The position numbers were made by a program, and so were the translations under genes. Positions 46,167-53,683 of a stretch of DNA of 64,000 bases are shown piece after piece. The stretch is from Chryseotalea sp. WA131a (GTDB taxonomy: Bacteria; Bacteroidota; Bacteroidia; Cytophagales; Cyclobacteriaceae). The notes beneath the pieces were generated by a model, which worked only from the letters and a program-made list of their open reading frames with translations, did not search any database and was not told the DNA's origin. The DNA is taken from positions 3,286,001 to 3,350,000 of the forward strand of contig CP073016.1 of the NCBI GenBank assembly GCA_025370075.1. Direction: 5' to 3'. Numbering within the stretch: position 1 is the first letter of the stretch; every line of letters begins with the position of its first letter.

Positions 46167-46757
46167 ATTCGACTTTCTGGGTTGTCGAGCACGGCTAAGC
46201 GTTTCTAGTGTCATGCCCAAGTACGAAGCGATGTGGCCGAGCGGAACACGTTGCGTGATATCAGGCCGTAATTTTGTTAACGTTTCATACCTCTGTTGAG
46301 CTGATTCAAACTGAAGTGAGACAACGCGTTGTTGCAATTGCAGCATGGTTTGAGTAACGGCCAGTCGGCCGAACCGGTCGAAATCGTGATAGGTGTCGCA
46401 CAAATAGTTTACGTCTTGGCGATTGATGATTAGTAGCGTGGCTGGTTCTATGGTTTCAATATAATGAGGACTGGGAATATTAAGAAAGTAACTGTTTATG
46501 GCACAGATAAAATCATTTTCGAATCCAAACCAATCAGTTATGTTTTTGGCGTCCTTTACATAGTAGGCACGTACACTGCCCGCATAGATGAAAAATAGCT
46601 TGTCTGAAAATTCGCCTTCTTTCACTAATGTGGTATTTGCCGGTTGCGACTCAAGCCGAAGCCTCTTTGCAAAGTCCTTTTTACAATCATCTGACAAAGC
46701 CGACAGTTTAGAATCAACAAAATCAATGGAGGCCTTTATGATGGAATCTGCATTCAT
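46158..46757 (-). CDS. Crp/Fnr-family transcriptional regulator
   Basis: The start at ATG 46757 gives about 199 residues. The N-terminal part is the cyclic-nucleotide-binding beta-roll (TTLVKEGEFSDKLFFIYAGS) and the C-terminal part a winged helix (LGHIASYLGMTLETLSRAR). The recognition helix has E-T-L-S-R, the same E..SR arrangement that lets FNR read TTGAT. There is no FNR-type N-terminal cysteine cluster, so it does not look like an oxygen sensor. It is upstream of the membrane operon and overlaps its predicted box. Confidence 0.9.
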   Translation of the reverse strand: MNADSIIKASIDFVDSKLSALSDDCKKDFAKRLRLESQPANTTLVKEGEFSDKLFFIYAGSVRAYYVKDAKNITDWFGFENDFICAINSYFLNIPSPHYIETIEPATLLIINRQDVNYLCDTYHDFDRFGRLAVTQTMLQLQQRVVSLQFESAQQRYETLTKLRPDITQRVPLGHIASYLGMTLETLSRARQPRKSNLI

Positions 46758-46783
46758 ATAGCGAATATACAACTAGAAGATTT

Positions 46784-46795
46784 GAAGATATCTTC
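46784..46795. promoter_or_regulatory. Palindrome upstream of the Crp/Fnr gene
   Basis: GAAGATATCTTC is a perfect 12-base palindrome 27 bases before the start of the Crp/Fnr gene. It could be an operator for another regulator. It does not resemble an FNR-type site. Confidence 0.3.
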
Positions 46796-46906
46796 TTCGC
46801 GCAAAGCATTTTTTCAAGTCCGTGTCTTGTTGCTCAAATAAAGTCACTCGCACACACAAATTTTTTTTGCTACCTTTCTCTCATTCTAAATCAAAACTTC
46901 AAATTC

Positions 46907-47323
46907 ATGGACGCAAAGAAAAGAATGATGGCAACCCTGGCTGGGTTCATTGTGTACTTCGTGCTCGGTTTTTTATTGTATGGTATTCTACTCTCCGATT
47001 TTATGCGCGCCAACACGGGCTCGGCCACTGGTGTGATGCGCACCGATGACGAAATGCAATGGTGGGCACTGATTGTCGGTAATGTGGTGCAGGCTTACCT
47101 GCTGGTGTACATCTTCGGCAACTGGGCCAACATCACTACGTTTGGGGGCGGCTTAAAAGCAGGTGCTATCGTTGGTTTTATTATGTCACTTGGTTTCGGC
47201 CTGAACATGTATGGCACTACCAACATTTCTAATCTAACGGCCACACTCGTTGACCCGATTGTGATGACTGTGATGATGGGTGCAACGGGAGGCGCAATCG
47301 GCTGGGTACTCGGGAGGAAGTGA
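46907..47323 (+). CDS. Small four-helix membrane protein (DUF1761-like)
   Basis: The 138-residue protein has four predicted transmembrane helices, starting with LAGFIVYFVLGFLLYGILLS, with DFMRANTGSATGVMR in the first loop and AGAIVGFIMSLGFGLNMYG later. The layout resembles DUF1761 family proteins, which are uncharacterised. It is monocistronic and convergent with the DUF1801/YdeI-like gene, with a 20-base gap. Confidence 0.6.
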   Translation: MDAKKRMMATLAGFIVYFVLGFLLYGILLSDFMRANTGSATGVMRTDDEMQWWALIVGNVVQAYLLVYIFGNWANITTFGGGLKAGAIVGFIMSLGFGLNMYGTTNISNLTATLVDPIVMTVMMGATGGAIGWVLGRK

Positions 47324-47343
47324 GGCCTTCGGATTTCCTCCAC

Positions 47344-47930
47344 TTAATCATCCAGGCCTTTTCCCGTCATAATGTGTGGTATAAACTTCTCAATTCGTGC
47401 CTCGCGGGTGTTGACTTGCTTGGCCGTTGAAAAGTATAGCAAGTAGCCACGCTGCCGCCCGGGCGTGAGCGACTCAAATGCCTTTTTTAAAGACGGAGAT
47501 GCATCCAGCTCCCACTTGAATTCTATCGGCATCTTAAATTCTGAGACTTTTTTGAATTCAACTTTCTTGCCTGTCGCTTCGACTTTAATGGCTTCTTTAA
47601 TGTAAGCTTTCAATACGGTTTCCTTATCAGTGATTTCATCTAGGTGGGTAAACCGAATCTGCCGGGCAGACTGCACATTCTCGGTTTGCTGAATGAGCAT
47701 TTTCTTGGCGTCTTTTAGCAAAGCACCTTTGTGAAAGAGTAAGGCGCAATATTCTTTGAAGCCGTGAATCAGAACCACGTTGTTGCCCTCGTACGTGTAG
47801 CAAGGGCAACCCCATTTCAATTCCTCCACAAGTCCGCAACTGAGTACAATGGTGCGCAATGCTTTGTATTCCTCCTGCCATGGTGTGGCCTTGTTAAAAA
47901 ACCAATCGACTTTGGGTTGGGGGTATTCAT
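47344..47930 (-). pseudogene. DUF1801/YdeI-type protein gene with a broken 5' end
   Basis: From TTG 47859 the frame encodes a good DUF1801 segment (LKWGCPCYTYEGNN, VLIHGFKEYCALLFHKGALL) and a YdeI-like C-terminal part (ALDELDA-like ELDASPSLKKAFESLTPGRQ, RGYLLYFSTAK, REARIEKF). In-frame homology continues upstream of that TTG (KVDWFFNKATPWQEEYKALR) but no standard start lies there. The likely original ATG at 47930 is one base out of frame, because copy 1 has CCC where the second copy has CCCC. I therefore call the gene damaged, although a shortened product from TTG 47859 is possible. Confidence 0.65.
47813..47930. repeat. Direct repeat copy 1 (5' end of the DUF1801/YdeI gene)
   Basis: About 118 bases here are nearly identical to 49516-49634 in the same orientation. 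Differences are a handful of substitutions (for example ttcaa/tttaa, cctgcc/ccagcc, aaccaa/aactaa) and one inserted G in the second copy (ggg/gggg). The region corresponds to the first roughly 39 codons of the DUF1801/YdeI gene, from near its original start codon. Confidence 0.85.
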
Positions 47931-47960
47931 CTTCCTTTTTTACACTAATTCACTAATAAA

Positions 47961-47987
47961 GCACGAATTTATAAAATCAATTCGTGC
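47961..47987. repeat. Hairpin between the repeat and the toxin gene
   Basis: The perfect 9-base arms gcacgaatt (47961-47969) and aattcgtgc (47979-47987) flank a 9-base loop. It may be a terminator on the minus strand or part of a mobile-element end; there is no direct proof of either. Confidence 0.35.
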
Positions 47988-48050
47988 ACTAGTCGTGTGA
48001 TCTTTCTGTTGTGTAACCCCATTTATCAACTTATAAGTTACTACTAAATT

Positions 48051-48103
48051 ACACTTTAAAGTGTTTTTTATAAAATTTTTATTGCTTTATTCACTTTAAA
48101 GTG
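48051..48103. promoter_or_regulatory. Twin operator palindromes before the toxin gene
   Basis: Two copies of CACTTTAAAGTG occur, one as a perfect 14-base palindrome ACACTTTAAAGTGT at 48051-48064 and one as a perfect 12-base palindrome at 48092-48103. The centres are 40 bases apart, close to four helical turns, on the same face of the DNA. The position, 29-80 bases before the toxin start, fits autoregulation by the downstream antitoxin. Binding is inferred. Confidence 0.6.
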
Positions 48104-48131
48104 CAAATTTTGCCGATGTCTATAGAAACCT

Positions 48132-48479
48132 ATGACCTCAATAGCAGCCATAGAAAGCTTCTTACAAGATTTTAAATACAAGCTTGGCTTTTGGGGATTG
48201 TTCCTTCGCACTGAGCGAGGAAAGAATTTTGAAACTATCAAGGAATTGGAATACTCCGTTGAAGATGTGAAAAATGAACTCCGTGATTTGGCAGTTGCAA
48301 ATTATTCGGGAGGGCCACTGAGTGACGTACTTTACAAAGGTGCTGATATGTGGGTGTTTGGAAAGATGGTGCAGTCGAGAGAGGTGTATATCAAAATTGC
48401 ACTCGGCCAACCGAGCAGCAAGGTCATTTGTATCTCCTTTCATTTTGCTGAGCATTCTATGATATATCCCTATAAATAA
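48132..48479 (+). CDS. Putative MqsR/RelE-fold toxin
   Basis: The 115-residue protein is just upstream of a Panacea-type antitoxin, with an 8-base gap. The C-terminal half (WVFGKMVQSREVYIKIAL, then VICISFHFAEHSMIYPY) resembles the MqsR/RelE-like ribonuclease fold, in which a final strand pair carries a conserved F/H region. The N-terminal half (FLQDFKYKLGFWGLFLRTER) is distinctive. It probably stops translation by cutting mRNA, but that is an inference from position and weak fold similarity. The start is the first ATG after the twin palindromes. Confidence 0.6.
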   Translation: MTSIAAIESFLQDFKYKLGFWGLFLRTERGKNFETIKELEYSVEDVKNELRDLAVANYSGGPLSDVLYKGADMWVFGKMVQSREVYIKIALGQPSSKVICISFHFAEHSMIYPYK

Positions 48480-48487
48480 AAAAATTT

Positions 48488-49495
48488 ATGAATAGCCCCA
48501 TTACAGGCAAACCAATGGTGATGAAGCAGGAAACCATTGAGACCGAGTTTCGCAAAGAGAAATTCGAAGTGGTGTACCATTATTATTTGTGTGAGGACAG
48601 CGGAGAAAAATTTGAAGACGAGCGCCTCGCGCAACTCAACCTGAGCCAGGTATACAACCAATACCGGAAGAAGTACAACCTGCCGTTTCCCGAAGAGATT
48701 ATTAAACTCCGCGAGCAGTACGAACTTTCTGCCGCGAAGATGAGCGAAGTGCTGGGCTTTGGCATAAACGTCTACCGCAATTATGAAAATGGGGAAATTC
48801 CCAACTCCAGCAATGCGCGACTGATTCAGTTGGCGCAAGACCCGAAAGAATTCAAGCGGTTAATTGAATTGGGCAATGCACTGAATGAAAAAGAGAAGGA
48901 GCGCGTGAATAAGAAAATTGAAGAACTTCTGATTAAAGAAGACTTCTTTGAATTTGATCTGACCAGCTACTTAATGGGCCAACCCGCTGTGGACGACCAA
49001 ACGGGCTACCGCAAACCCAACCTAGACAAGTTTACAGAGATGGTGGTATTCTTCACCATCCACGCGCAGCCTTCGTTGTGGAAAACTAAGATGAACAAAA
49101 TGTTGTTCTATGCCGACTTTTTAAACTTTAAAAAAGAAGTGCAATCCATTAGCGGGTGCCGCTACCGCGCCATTGACATGGGGCCGGTGCCCAATAATTT
49201 CAACAGCCTGTTTGACTACATCGCGCAAAACAACCATATCGATATACTCGCCACCTCATTTGCCAACGGCAGCATAGGCGACCAGTTTAAGCCAAACCCC
49301 AAACGCCAATTTGACGAAAGCAAACTCAGTAGTACCGAACTGGAAACACTGAAAGAAGTAGCGGCCAAATTCAAAAGCGTAAAAACCAACGACATCATTG
49401 AACTCAGCCACAAAGAAGAGGCTTGGGAAAAGAATTTTAAGAATGGGAAGAAGTTGATAAGTTATATAGAGGCATTTAAGCTTGTGAATATTTAA
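48488..49495 (+). CDS. Panacea (SocA/DUF4065)-type antitoxin with MqsA-like N-terminus
   Basis: The 335-residue protein has three parts. Residues 1 to about 60 are like the MqsA zinc-binding region but lack the Cys pairs (NSPITGKPM instead of CPxCG). Residues about 70-125 are a helix-turn-helix (LREQYELSAAKMSEVLGFG, YRNYENGEIP). Residues about 160-335 are a Panacea/SocA domain (TKMNKMLFYADFLNFKKEV, YRAIDMGPVPNNFNSLFDYI). Panacea domains neutralise many unrelated toxins by direct binding. The HTH probably binds the upstream palindromes. It is paired with the gene at 48132. Confidence 0.8.
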   Translation: MNSPITGKPMVMKQETIETEFRKEKFEVVYHYYLCEDSGEKFEDERLAQLNLSQVYNQYRKKYNLPFPEEIIKLREQYELSAAKMSEVLGFGINVYRNYENGEIPNSSNARLIQLAQDPKEFKRLIELGNALNEKEKERVNKKIEELLIKEDFFEFDLTSYLMGQPAVDDQTGYRKPNLDKFTEMVVFFTIHAQPSLWKTKMNKMLFYADFLNFKKEVQSISGCRYRAIDMGPVPNNFNSLFDYIAQNNHIDILATSFANGSIGDQFKPNPKRQFDESKLSSTELETLKEVAAKFKSVKTNDIIELSHKEEAWEKNFKNGKKLISYIEAFKLVNI

Positions 49496-49515
49496 TAACA
49501 CCGCACTCCAAGCCT

Positions 49516-49634
49516 CATTTTAATTCCTCCACAAGTCCGCAACTGAGTACAATGGTGCGCAATGCTTTGTATTCCTCCAGCCATGGTGTGGCCTTGTTAA
49601 AAAACTAATCGACTTTGGGGTTGGGGGTTTTCAC
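49516..49634 (-). pseudogene. Second, truncated copy of the DUF1801/YdeI gene start
   Basis: This is the second member of the direct repeat. Read on the minus strand it starts with GTG and keeps the correct frame through TPNPKVD, because it has CCCC where copy 1 has CCC. It then meets TAG in place of the TGG codon. A second stop follows where the sequence leaves homology with the gene body after VEELK. Only the first roughly 39 codons are present. Confidence 0.75.
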
Positions 49635-49666
49635 GAGTAATGATTAAATTAAAAAAAGATTTGAGT

Positions 49667-50434
49667 TTAATCAAAAGCTTTGAAATTTAACTTAAACTGA
49701 TTTGGCACCAGATCTGCTTTGAAAAACTTTGGATGAATTGATTTTTTTTCAAGTAAACTTTTACTTTGAATGATTGTCGAATCCGCACACTGGGTACCAA
49801 AAGTTATTGAACAAATAGAGTTTAAATCAAAAACCTTTAAACCGTTCTCAGCAAGGAGAACCCTAAACTCTTTTTCATAACTCCAATCTTCAGCTTTTGT
49901 AAATACTAAATTGTCGACTGCCACCTTTGGCGATTCATGAAAATTGATAGTATCTAGTTCCGAGCAATAGGTTACCTCTTTGACATTTACTTTTATTTTC
50001 CCATTCTTAGTCACACTTCTAATAAGCGGGATTGAATGGAATTCGATGCAAACACCAGTGTGTTTATTCGCGTAATGAGACCACATTAACATATTTTCTC
50101 GATTCAAGCTAAAACAAGTAATGCCACTCTTTACCAATAGATCATTTGCTATTTGATTTAACGCATGAGGTAATTCGTGTGGATTTTCCTTAAAATCCTT
50201 CATCTTTTTTGCTTTGATTTCATCACTTATCGTGGGATCATTCTTAACTCGATCAATGGCTTTTTGAGTAACTGCGAAGGAGATCAGACCTAAATAACAA
50301 TCATAAGGGTCGTTGAATTTACTAGGAGGTGTAAAATTTAAACTCGAGTTTTCAAGAATCTTGATGAGTATTTCAGGACAAACAAACTTAAAAACTGTAG
50401 CAGGAGGCTTATAATTACTTTCAATCATATTCAA
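49667..50434 (-). CDS. DUF2971-domain protein
   Basis: The 255-residue protein matches DUF2971: FKFVCPEILIKILENSSLNF, PPSKFNDPYDCYLG near the N-terminus, CFSLNRENMLMWSHYANKHT in the middle, then GVCIEFHS and YEKEFRVLLAENG. DUF2971 genes are frequent in accessory and defence-type regions, but their activity is not established. It is encoded next to the Panacea pair, suggesting a common acquisition. The initiation codon could be the first or second Met. Confidence 0.8.
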   Translation of the reverse strand: MNMIESNYKPPATVFKFVCPEILIKILENSSLNFTPPSKFNDPYDCYLGLISFAVTQKAIDRVKNDPTISDEIKAKKMKDFKENPHELPHALNQIANDLLVKSGITCFSLNRENMLMWSHYANKHTGVCIEFHSIPLIRSVTKNGKIKVNVKEVTYCSELDTINFHESPKVAVDNLVFTKAEDWSYEKEFRVLLAENGLKVFDLNSICSITFGTQCADSTIIQSKSLLEKKSIHPKFFKADLVPNQFKLNFKAFD

Positions 50435-50484
50435 GCAATGTTAAGTCACAAAGTTCGAACTTTTTTAGCTGATACCTCATTGTG

Positions 50485-50800
50485 CGAATGCGTCCCTGCC
50501 AGGAATGGAGCGACATGTCCTAGCCCGAACATGTCCTAGCCCGAAATGGAATTGTGCAGCTGGTGGCAGCGACAGCCCCGCCCGAGTTCACCTGCGTTGG
50601 CCACTCGCGTGAGCAGGTGTCTAAGGGAAGTCCCGAGACTAAATAATTAATTAAAGCGCCTTAGTGATGAAGGGCGGCTTATTTTGCCACCATCTCCCAC
50701 ACCATCTTTTTCCGAAACGCGATCGGAGATCACCCCGCCATGCAGGCGTCACTTGTATGACAAAGGTTTTGCTACCCTTTCGATTTGAAATATTCTTTAC
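50485..50800. other. GC-rich, structured intergenic element, possibly a dispersed repeat
   Basis: This gap is much richer in GC than its surroundings. It includes two perfect tandem copies of a 16-base unit (acatgtcctagcccga at 50513-50528 and 50529-50544) and a stem with arms cacctgc and gcaggtg near 50589-50618. A minus-strand frame (RGDLRSRFGKRWCGRWW) has a highly arginine/tryptophan-rich product that is unlikely to be a normal protein. From memory similar stretches recur in Cytophagales genomes, but I could not check. No gene is proposed. Confidence 0.4.
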
Positions 50801-50900
50801 ATTTATCGCATAGAAGATGGCCAACCCGAAGTCGGTCATTGAAAAATCTAAGGAAATGACTTATGAAAGTAACAAATTGAATAAGGCAGTATATGAAAAT

Positions 50901-52532
50901 ATGTTTAGGTGCATACTCATTTTTTTGATTTCTAGTTTTTCAGCCTTTGGGCAGCAGATTATTCAAGGCCAAATTGTTGATAAGGAAACTTCCTTGCCAA
51001 TTCCTTTTGCCTCCATTGGTATAGTAGGTTCGTCTAAAGGCACAAGTTCTAATTTAAACGGAGAATTTTCGTTGGCCATACCAGAAAGCACATCTATTAA
51101 AGTTTCGTGCGTGGGTTACGAATCGGTTGTTCTGAGTACTGTTCAAGAATTTAAGCTGATAAAATTGAAACCGGTCTCGACCCAACTAGGGGAAGTGGTG
51201 GTTTTTGAACGAGCGGTTAATCCCAAAAAAATTGTTCGCAGGGCATTTGCCAACATTGCCAAGAACTATGACGGATTACCGATGCTGCAAAAATTCTTTT
51301 ATCGGCATTATTGCAAAGACGATTCGGTTTATGGCCGGTTAATAGAGGCAGCGGTGGACGTTTGGAAAAACCATGGCTACCGAACCACGCGGAGTTATGC
51401 AGGCGAGAATGAAGAAATCAAAGTAACGCAACTACGCAGAAGTGTAGATAAAACAGCCATGGCACAAGGCCACGAACCCATTGCAATCAAAAACATTTTG
51501 CAAGCCGATGGCGTGGCGTATCAAGCCCCGGAGAAGAGCGAATATCTTTCTTTCTTTTCAGAGGTAAGCAACCTCAAAGCAGATTTTGATAATTACACAT
51601 TTACGTTTGCGGGCGTTACCAATTACGATGCCCGTGAAGTATATGAAATCCAATACGAGTATAAAAAAGATTCGGTACTCACCACATCGGGATACAAACC
51701 ACGGGCGGAAGCATCAGGTTCTCTTTTTATTGATATGGATTCGTATGCTTTTGTCAAAACCGAAGATTTAAAAAACGTGGATGGAAACACCCTTGCTACC
51801 TCTGCATATTACCACCAACTTAACGGAAAGTATTACCCTTACCATTTAATTCGCAAGGGCCAAAGTGTTACGGCTAGGGGCACGCATTCTTTTCAAATCG
51901 ACTTAATGTCGATGGAAATAAGACATGATGTGAACGAAAAATTTGTAGGAATAGAACCCACCAAAAGTGAATTATCGAAACTGGCGTATGACTCCGTTTT
52001 TTGGAACACCACTTCAATATTGAAAACCACGCCACTTGAGGACGGTATCATTCACGACTTAGGTGGAGGCAAATCGCTGAGCGAACAATTCAAGCTTTAT
52101 CAACAATATGAATACAATCTAACGGATGGAGGAACAAACGGTGAGCAAAAATTTAATTGGCTGAAAGAATATTACAAAGGCAAACTGCTTCTCTATGTTG
52201 TATTTTGGTCGAGCGAATGCAAATTGTATTTAAATGAATTAGAACAAGCCAAGCGCCTGCAGCGACTTTACCGAAACAAAGTGCTCTTCGTGTTTCTTTC
52301 TACCGAAAATGATGAGGCGATTTGGGGGCAAACGGTTAACCGATTCAGTTTATTTTCGGAAGGCATGGTGCAGTATCGTATTGGGTCAAATTCAAAGTTG
52401 CTTCGGGAGTATAAAGTAACAGACGTCCCCGCTTTTCGATTGCTCAATAGCAGGGGCGATGTAGTGATAACCCCAAAACACCCAAGTGATCCCACACTGG
52501 AAAAGGACTTTGAAAATTTGTTTCTCCATTAA
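50901..52532 (+). CDS. Exported protein: carboxypeptidase-regulatory-like, unknown middle, thioredoxin-like C-terminus
   Basis: The start at ATG 50901 gives a signal peptide (MFRCILIFLISSFSAFG). Residues about 20-90 are a carboxypeptidase-regulatory-like domain (IIQGQIVDKETSLPIPFASI). A middle domain follows (NPKKIVRRAFANIAKNYDGL, FFYRHYCKDDSVYGRLIEAA) that is shared with the gene at 59916. The last roughly 130 residues look like a thioredoxin fold (YKGKLLLYVVFWSSECKLYL, VTDVPAFRLLNSRGDVV), but the CxxC is replaced by SSEC, so redox activity is doubtful. It is probably periplasmic or outer-membrane-associated. Confidence 0.72.
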   Translation: MFRCILIFLISSFSAFGQQIIQGQIVDKETSLPIPFASIGIVGSSKGTSSNLNGEFSLAIPESTSIKVSCVGYESVVLSTVQEFKLIKLKPVSTQLGEVVVFERAVNPKKIVRRAFANIAKNYDGLPMLQKFFYRHYCKDDSVYGRLIEAAVDVWKNHGYRTTRSYAGENEEIKVTQLRRSVDKTAMAQGHEPIAIKNILQADGVAYQAPEKSEYLSFFSEVSNLKADFDNYTFTFAGVTNYDAREVYEIQYEYKKDSVLTTSGYKPRAEASGSLFIDMDSYAFVKTEDLKNVDGNTLATSAYYHQLNGKYYPYHLIRKGQSVTARGTHSFQIDLMSMEIRHDVNEKFVGIEPTKSELSKLAYDSVFWNTTSILKTTPLEDGIIHDLGGGKSLSEQFKLYQQYEYNLTDGGTNGEQKFNWLKEYYKGKLLLYVVFWSSECKLYLNELEQAKRLQRLYRNKVLFVFLSTENDEAIWGQTVNRFSLFSEGMVQYRIGSNSKLLREYKVTDVPAFRLLNSRGDVVITPKHPSDPTLEKDFENLFLH

Positions 52533-52621
52533 AAGAAGACGGAGAATACAGCAGAGATGCCACGTGTGAGTTTGCTTTAATTTTTAAATCTATCTTTATT
52601 GTGCAATAAAAATAGCTACCA

Positions 52622-53677
52622 TTGAAATCGCCCTCACATCTCCCTACCAAGCAAATCAAGCCATTTGTTTTTGTCCTGATTATTTTCATAACGGCACTCG
52701 CCTGCACACAAAAACCCACTTCTCCTTTTGCGCATAACCTTACTACACAAAACAAACCTTGGTCGTATGCACCTACTGGTAAAAACCAAAATGAATTTTC
52801 GTTTGCCGTGATTGGCGATTTGAATAGCAGTGAACGCGAAGGTGTCTTGCAAGTGGCCGTTGAACAATTAAACTTACTTGGGCCGGAGTTTATTTTGAGC
52901 ATTGGCGATTTGGTGGAGGGTGGAACAGAAGACACCACAGAACTCAAAAAAGAATATGATCATTTTGACAATCGCGTAAGCAAGGCAAAAGCACCGCTCT
53001 TTCATTTGGGGGGCAATCATGATCTGACAAACCCTGTGATGCGCAGCTTCTGGGAAAGTCGCTACGGAAAAAGATACTACCACTTTGTCTACCAAAATGT
53101 TTTGTTTTTGATGTTAGATTCAGAAGACTACTCAGAAGCAAGAATGTGGGAGATTTATAATGCCCGCAAAGAGGCTCTTGCACTATTAGATAGTGGCAAA
53201 CGCGAAGAAGCAGAACAGACTCCCTACTTTAAAATGCCCGAGCGAGGCACGGGTGAAATCAGCGATGAGCAATCTGCTTATTTTGAAAAAGTAATTGCCG
53301 ATCATCCCAGTGTGCGTTGGACTTTTGTTCTCATGCACAAGCCCGTGTGGCAGCGCGAAGGCAAAGGAAATTTATCTCGAATAGAAACAGCCCTTGGCAC
53401 GCGCAACTATACCGTGCTCAATGGCCATTTGCACAAGTATTCGTACACCGAGCGCAACCACCGCGACTACATTATGGTTGCCACCACGGGCGGAGGGCAA
53501 GATGCGAAAAGCGACATGGCTTTTGATCACATCCTATATGTTTCATTTACAGAAGAGGGGCCATCGCTCGCCAACTTGCGCTTGGATGGAATTTTAGATA
53601 AGAAAGGGAAGATTCCGTTGCAGGGCGACACACTTTGTTTTCAGGCATCCAAGTGCAATCCTTCGGCATCGCACTAA
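52622..53677 (+). CDS. Lipoprotein metallophosphoesterase
   Basis: The 351-residue protein begins at TTG, chosen because it gives a lipoprotein signal (FITALACTQ). The phosphoesterase motifs are present in order: FAVIGDLNSSE, LSIGDLVEGG, GGNHDLTN, a HKPVW segment and LNGHLHKYS. It should bind two metal ions and hydrolyse phosphoesters, probably in the periplasm or on the cell surface. Substrate is unknown. It is convergent with the ATE-like gene. Confidence 0.85.
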   Translation: MKSPSHLPTKQIKPFVFVLIIFITALACTQKPTSPFAHNLTTQNKPWSYAPTGKNQNEFSFAVIGDLNSSEREGVLQVAVEQLNLLGPEFILSIGDLVEGGTEDTTELKKEYDHFDNRVSKAKAPLFHLGGNHDLTNPVMRSFWESRYGKRYYHFVYQNVLFLMLDSEDYSEARMWEIYNARKEALALLDSGKREEAEQTPYFKMPERGTGEISDEQSAYFEKVIADHPSVRWTFVLMHKPVWQREGKGNLSRIETALGTRNYTVLNGHLHKYSYTERNHRDYIMVATTGGGQDAKSDMAFDHILYVSFTEEGPSLANLRLDGILDKKGKIPLQGDTLCFQASKCNPSASH

Positions 53678-53683
53678 GTAAAT

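Noticed and set aside
50513..50544. Two 16-base tandem repeats as a plasmid iteron or CRISPR
   Set aside because: Only two copies are present, with no replication or cas gene nearby.
50651..50839. 62-residue minus-strand frame rich in arginine and tryptophan as a gene
   Set aside because: It lies in a GC-rich structured element and its composition looks like a by-product of that element rather than a protein.
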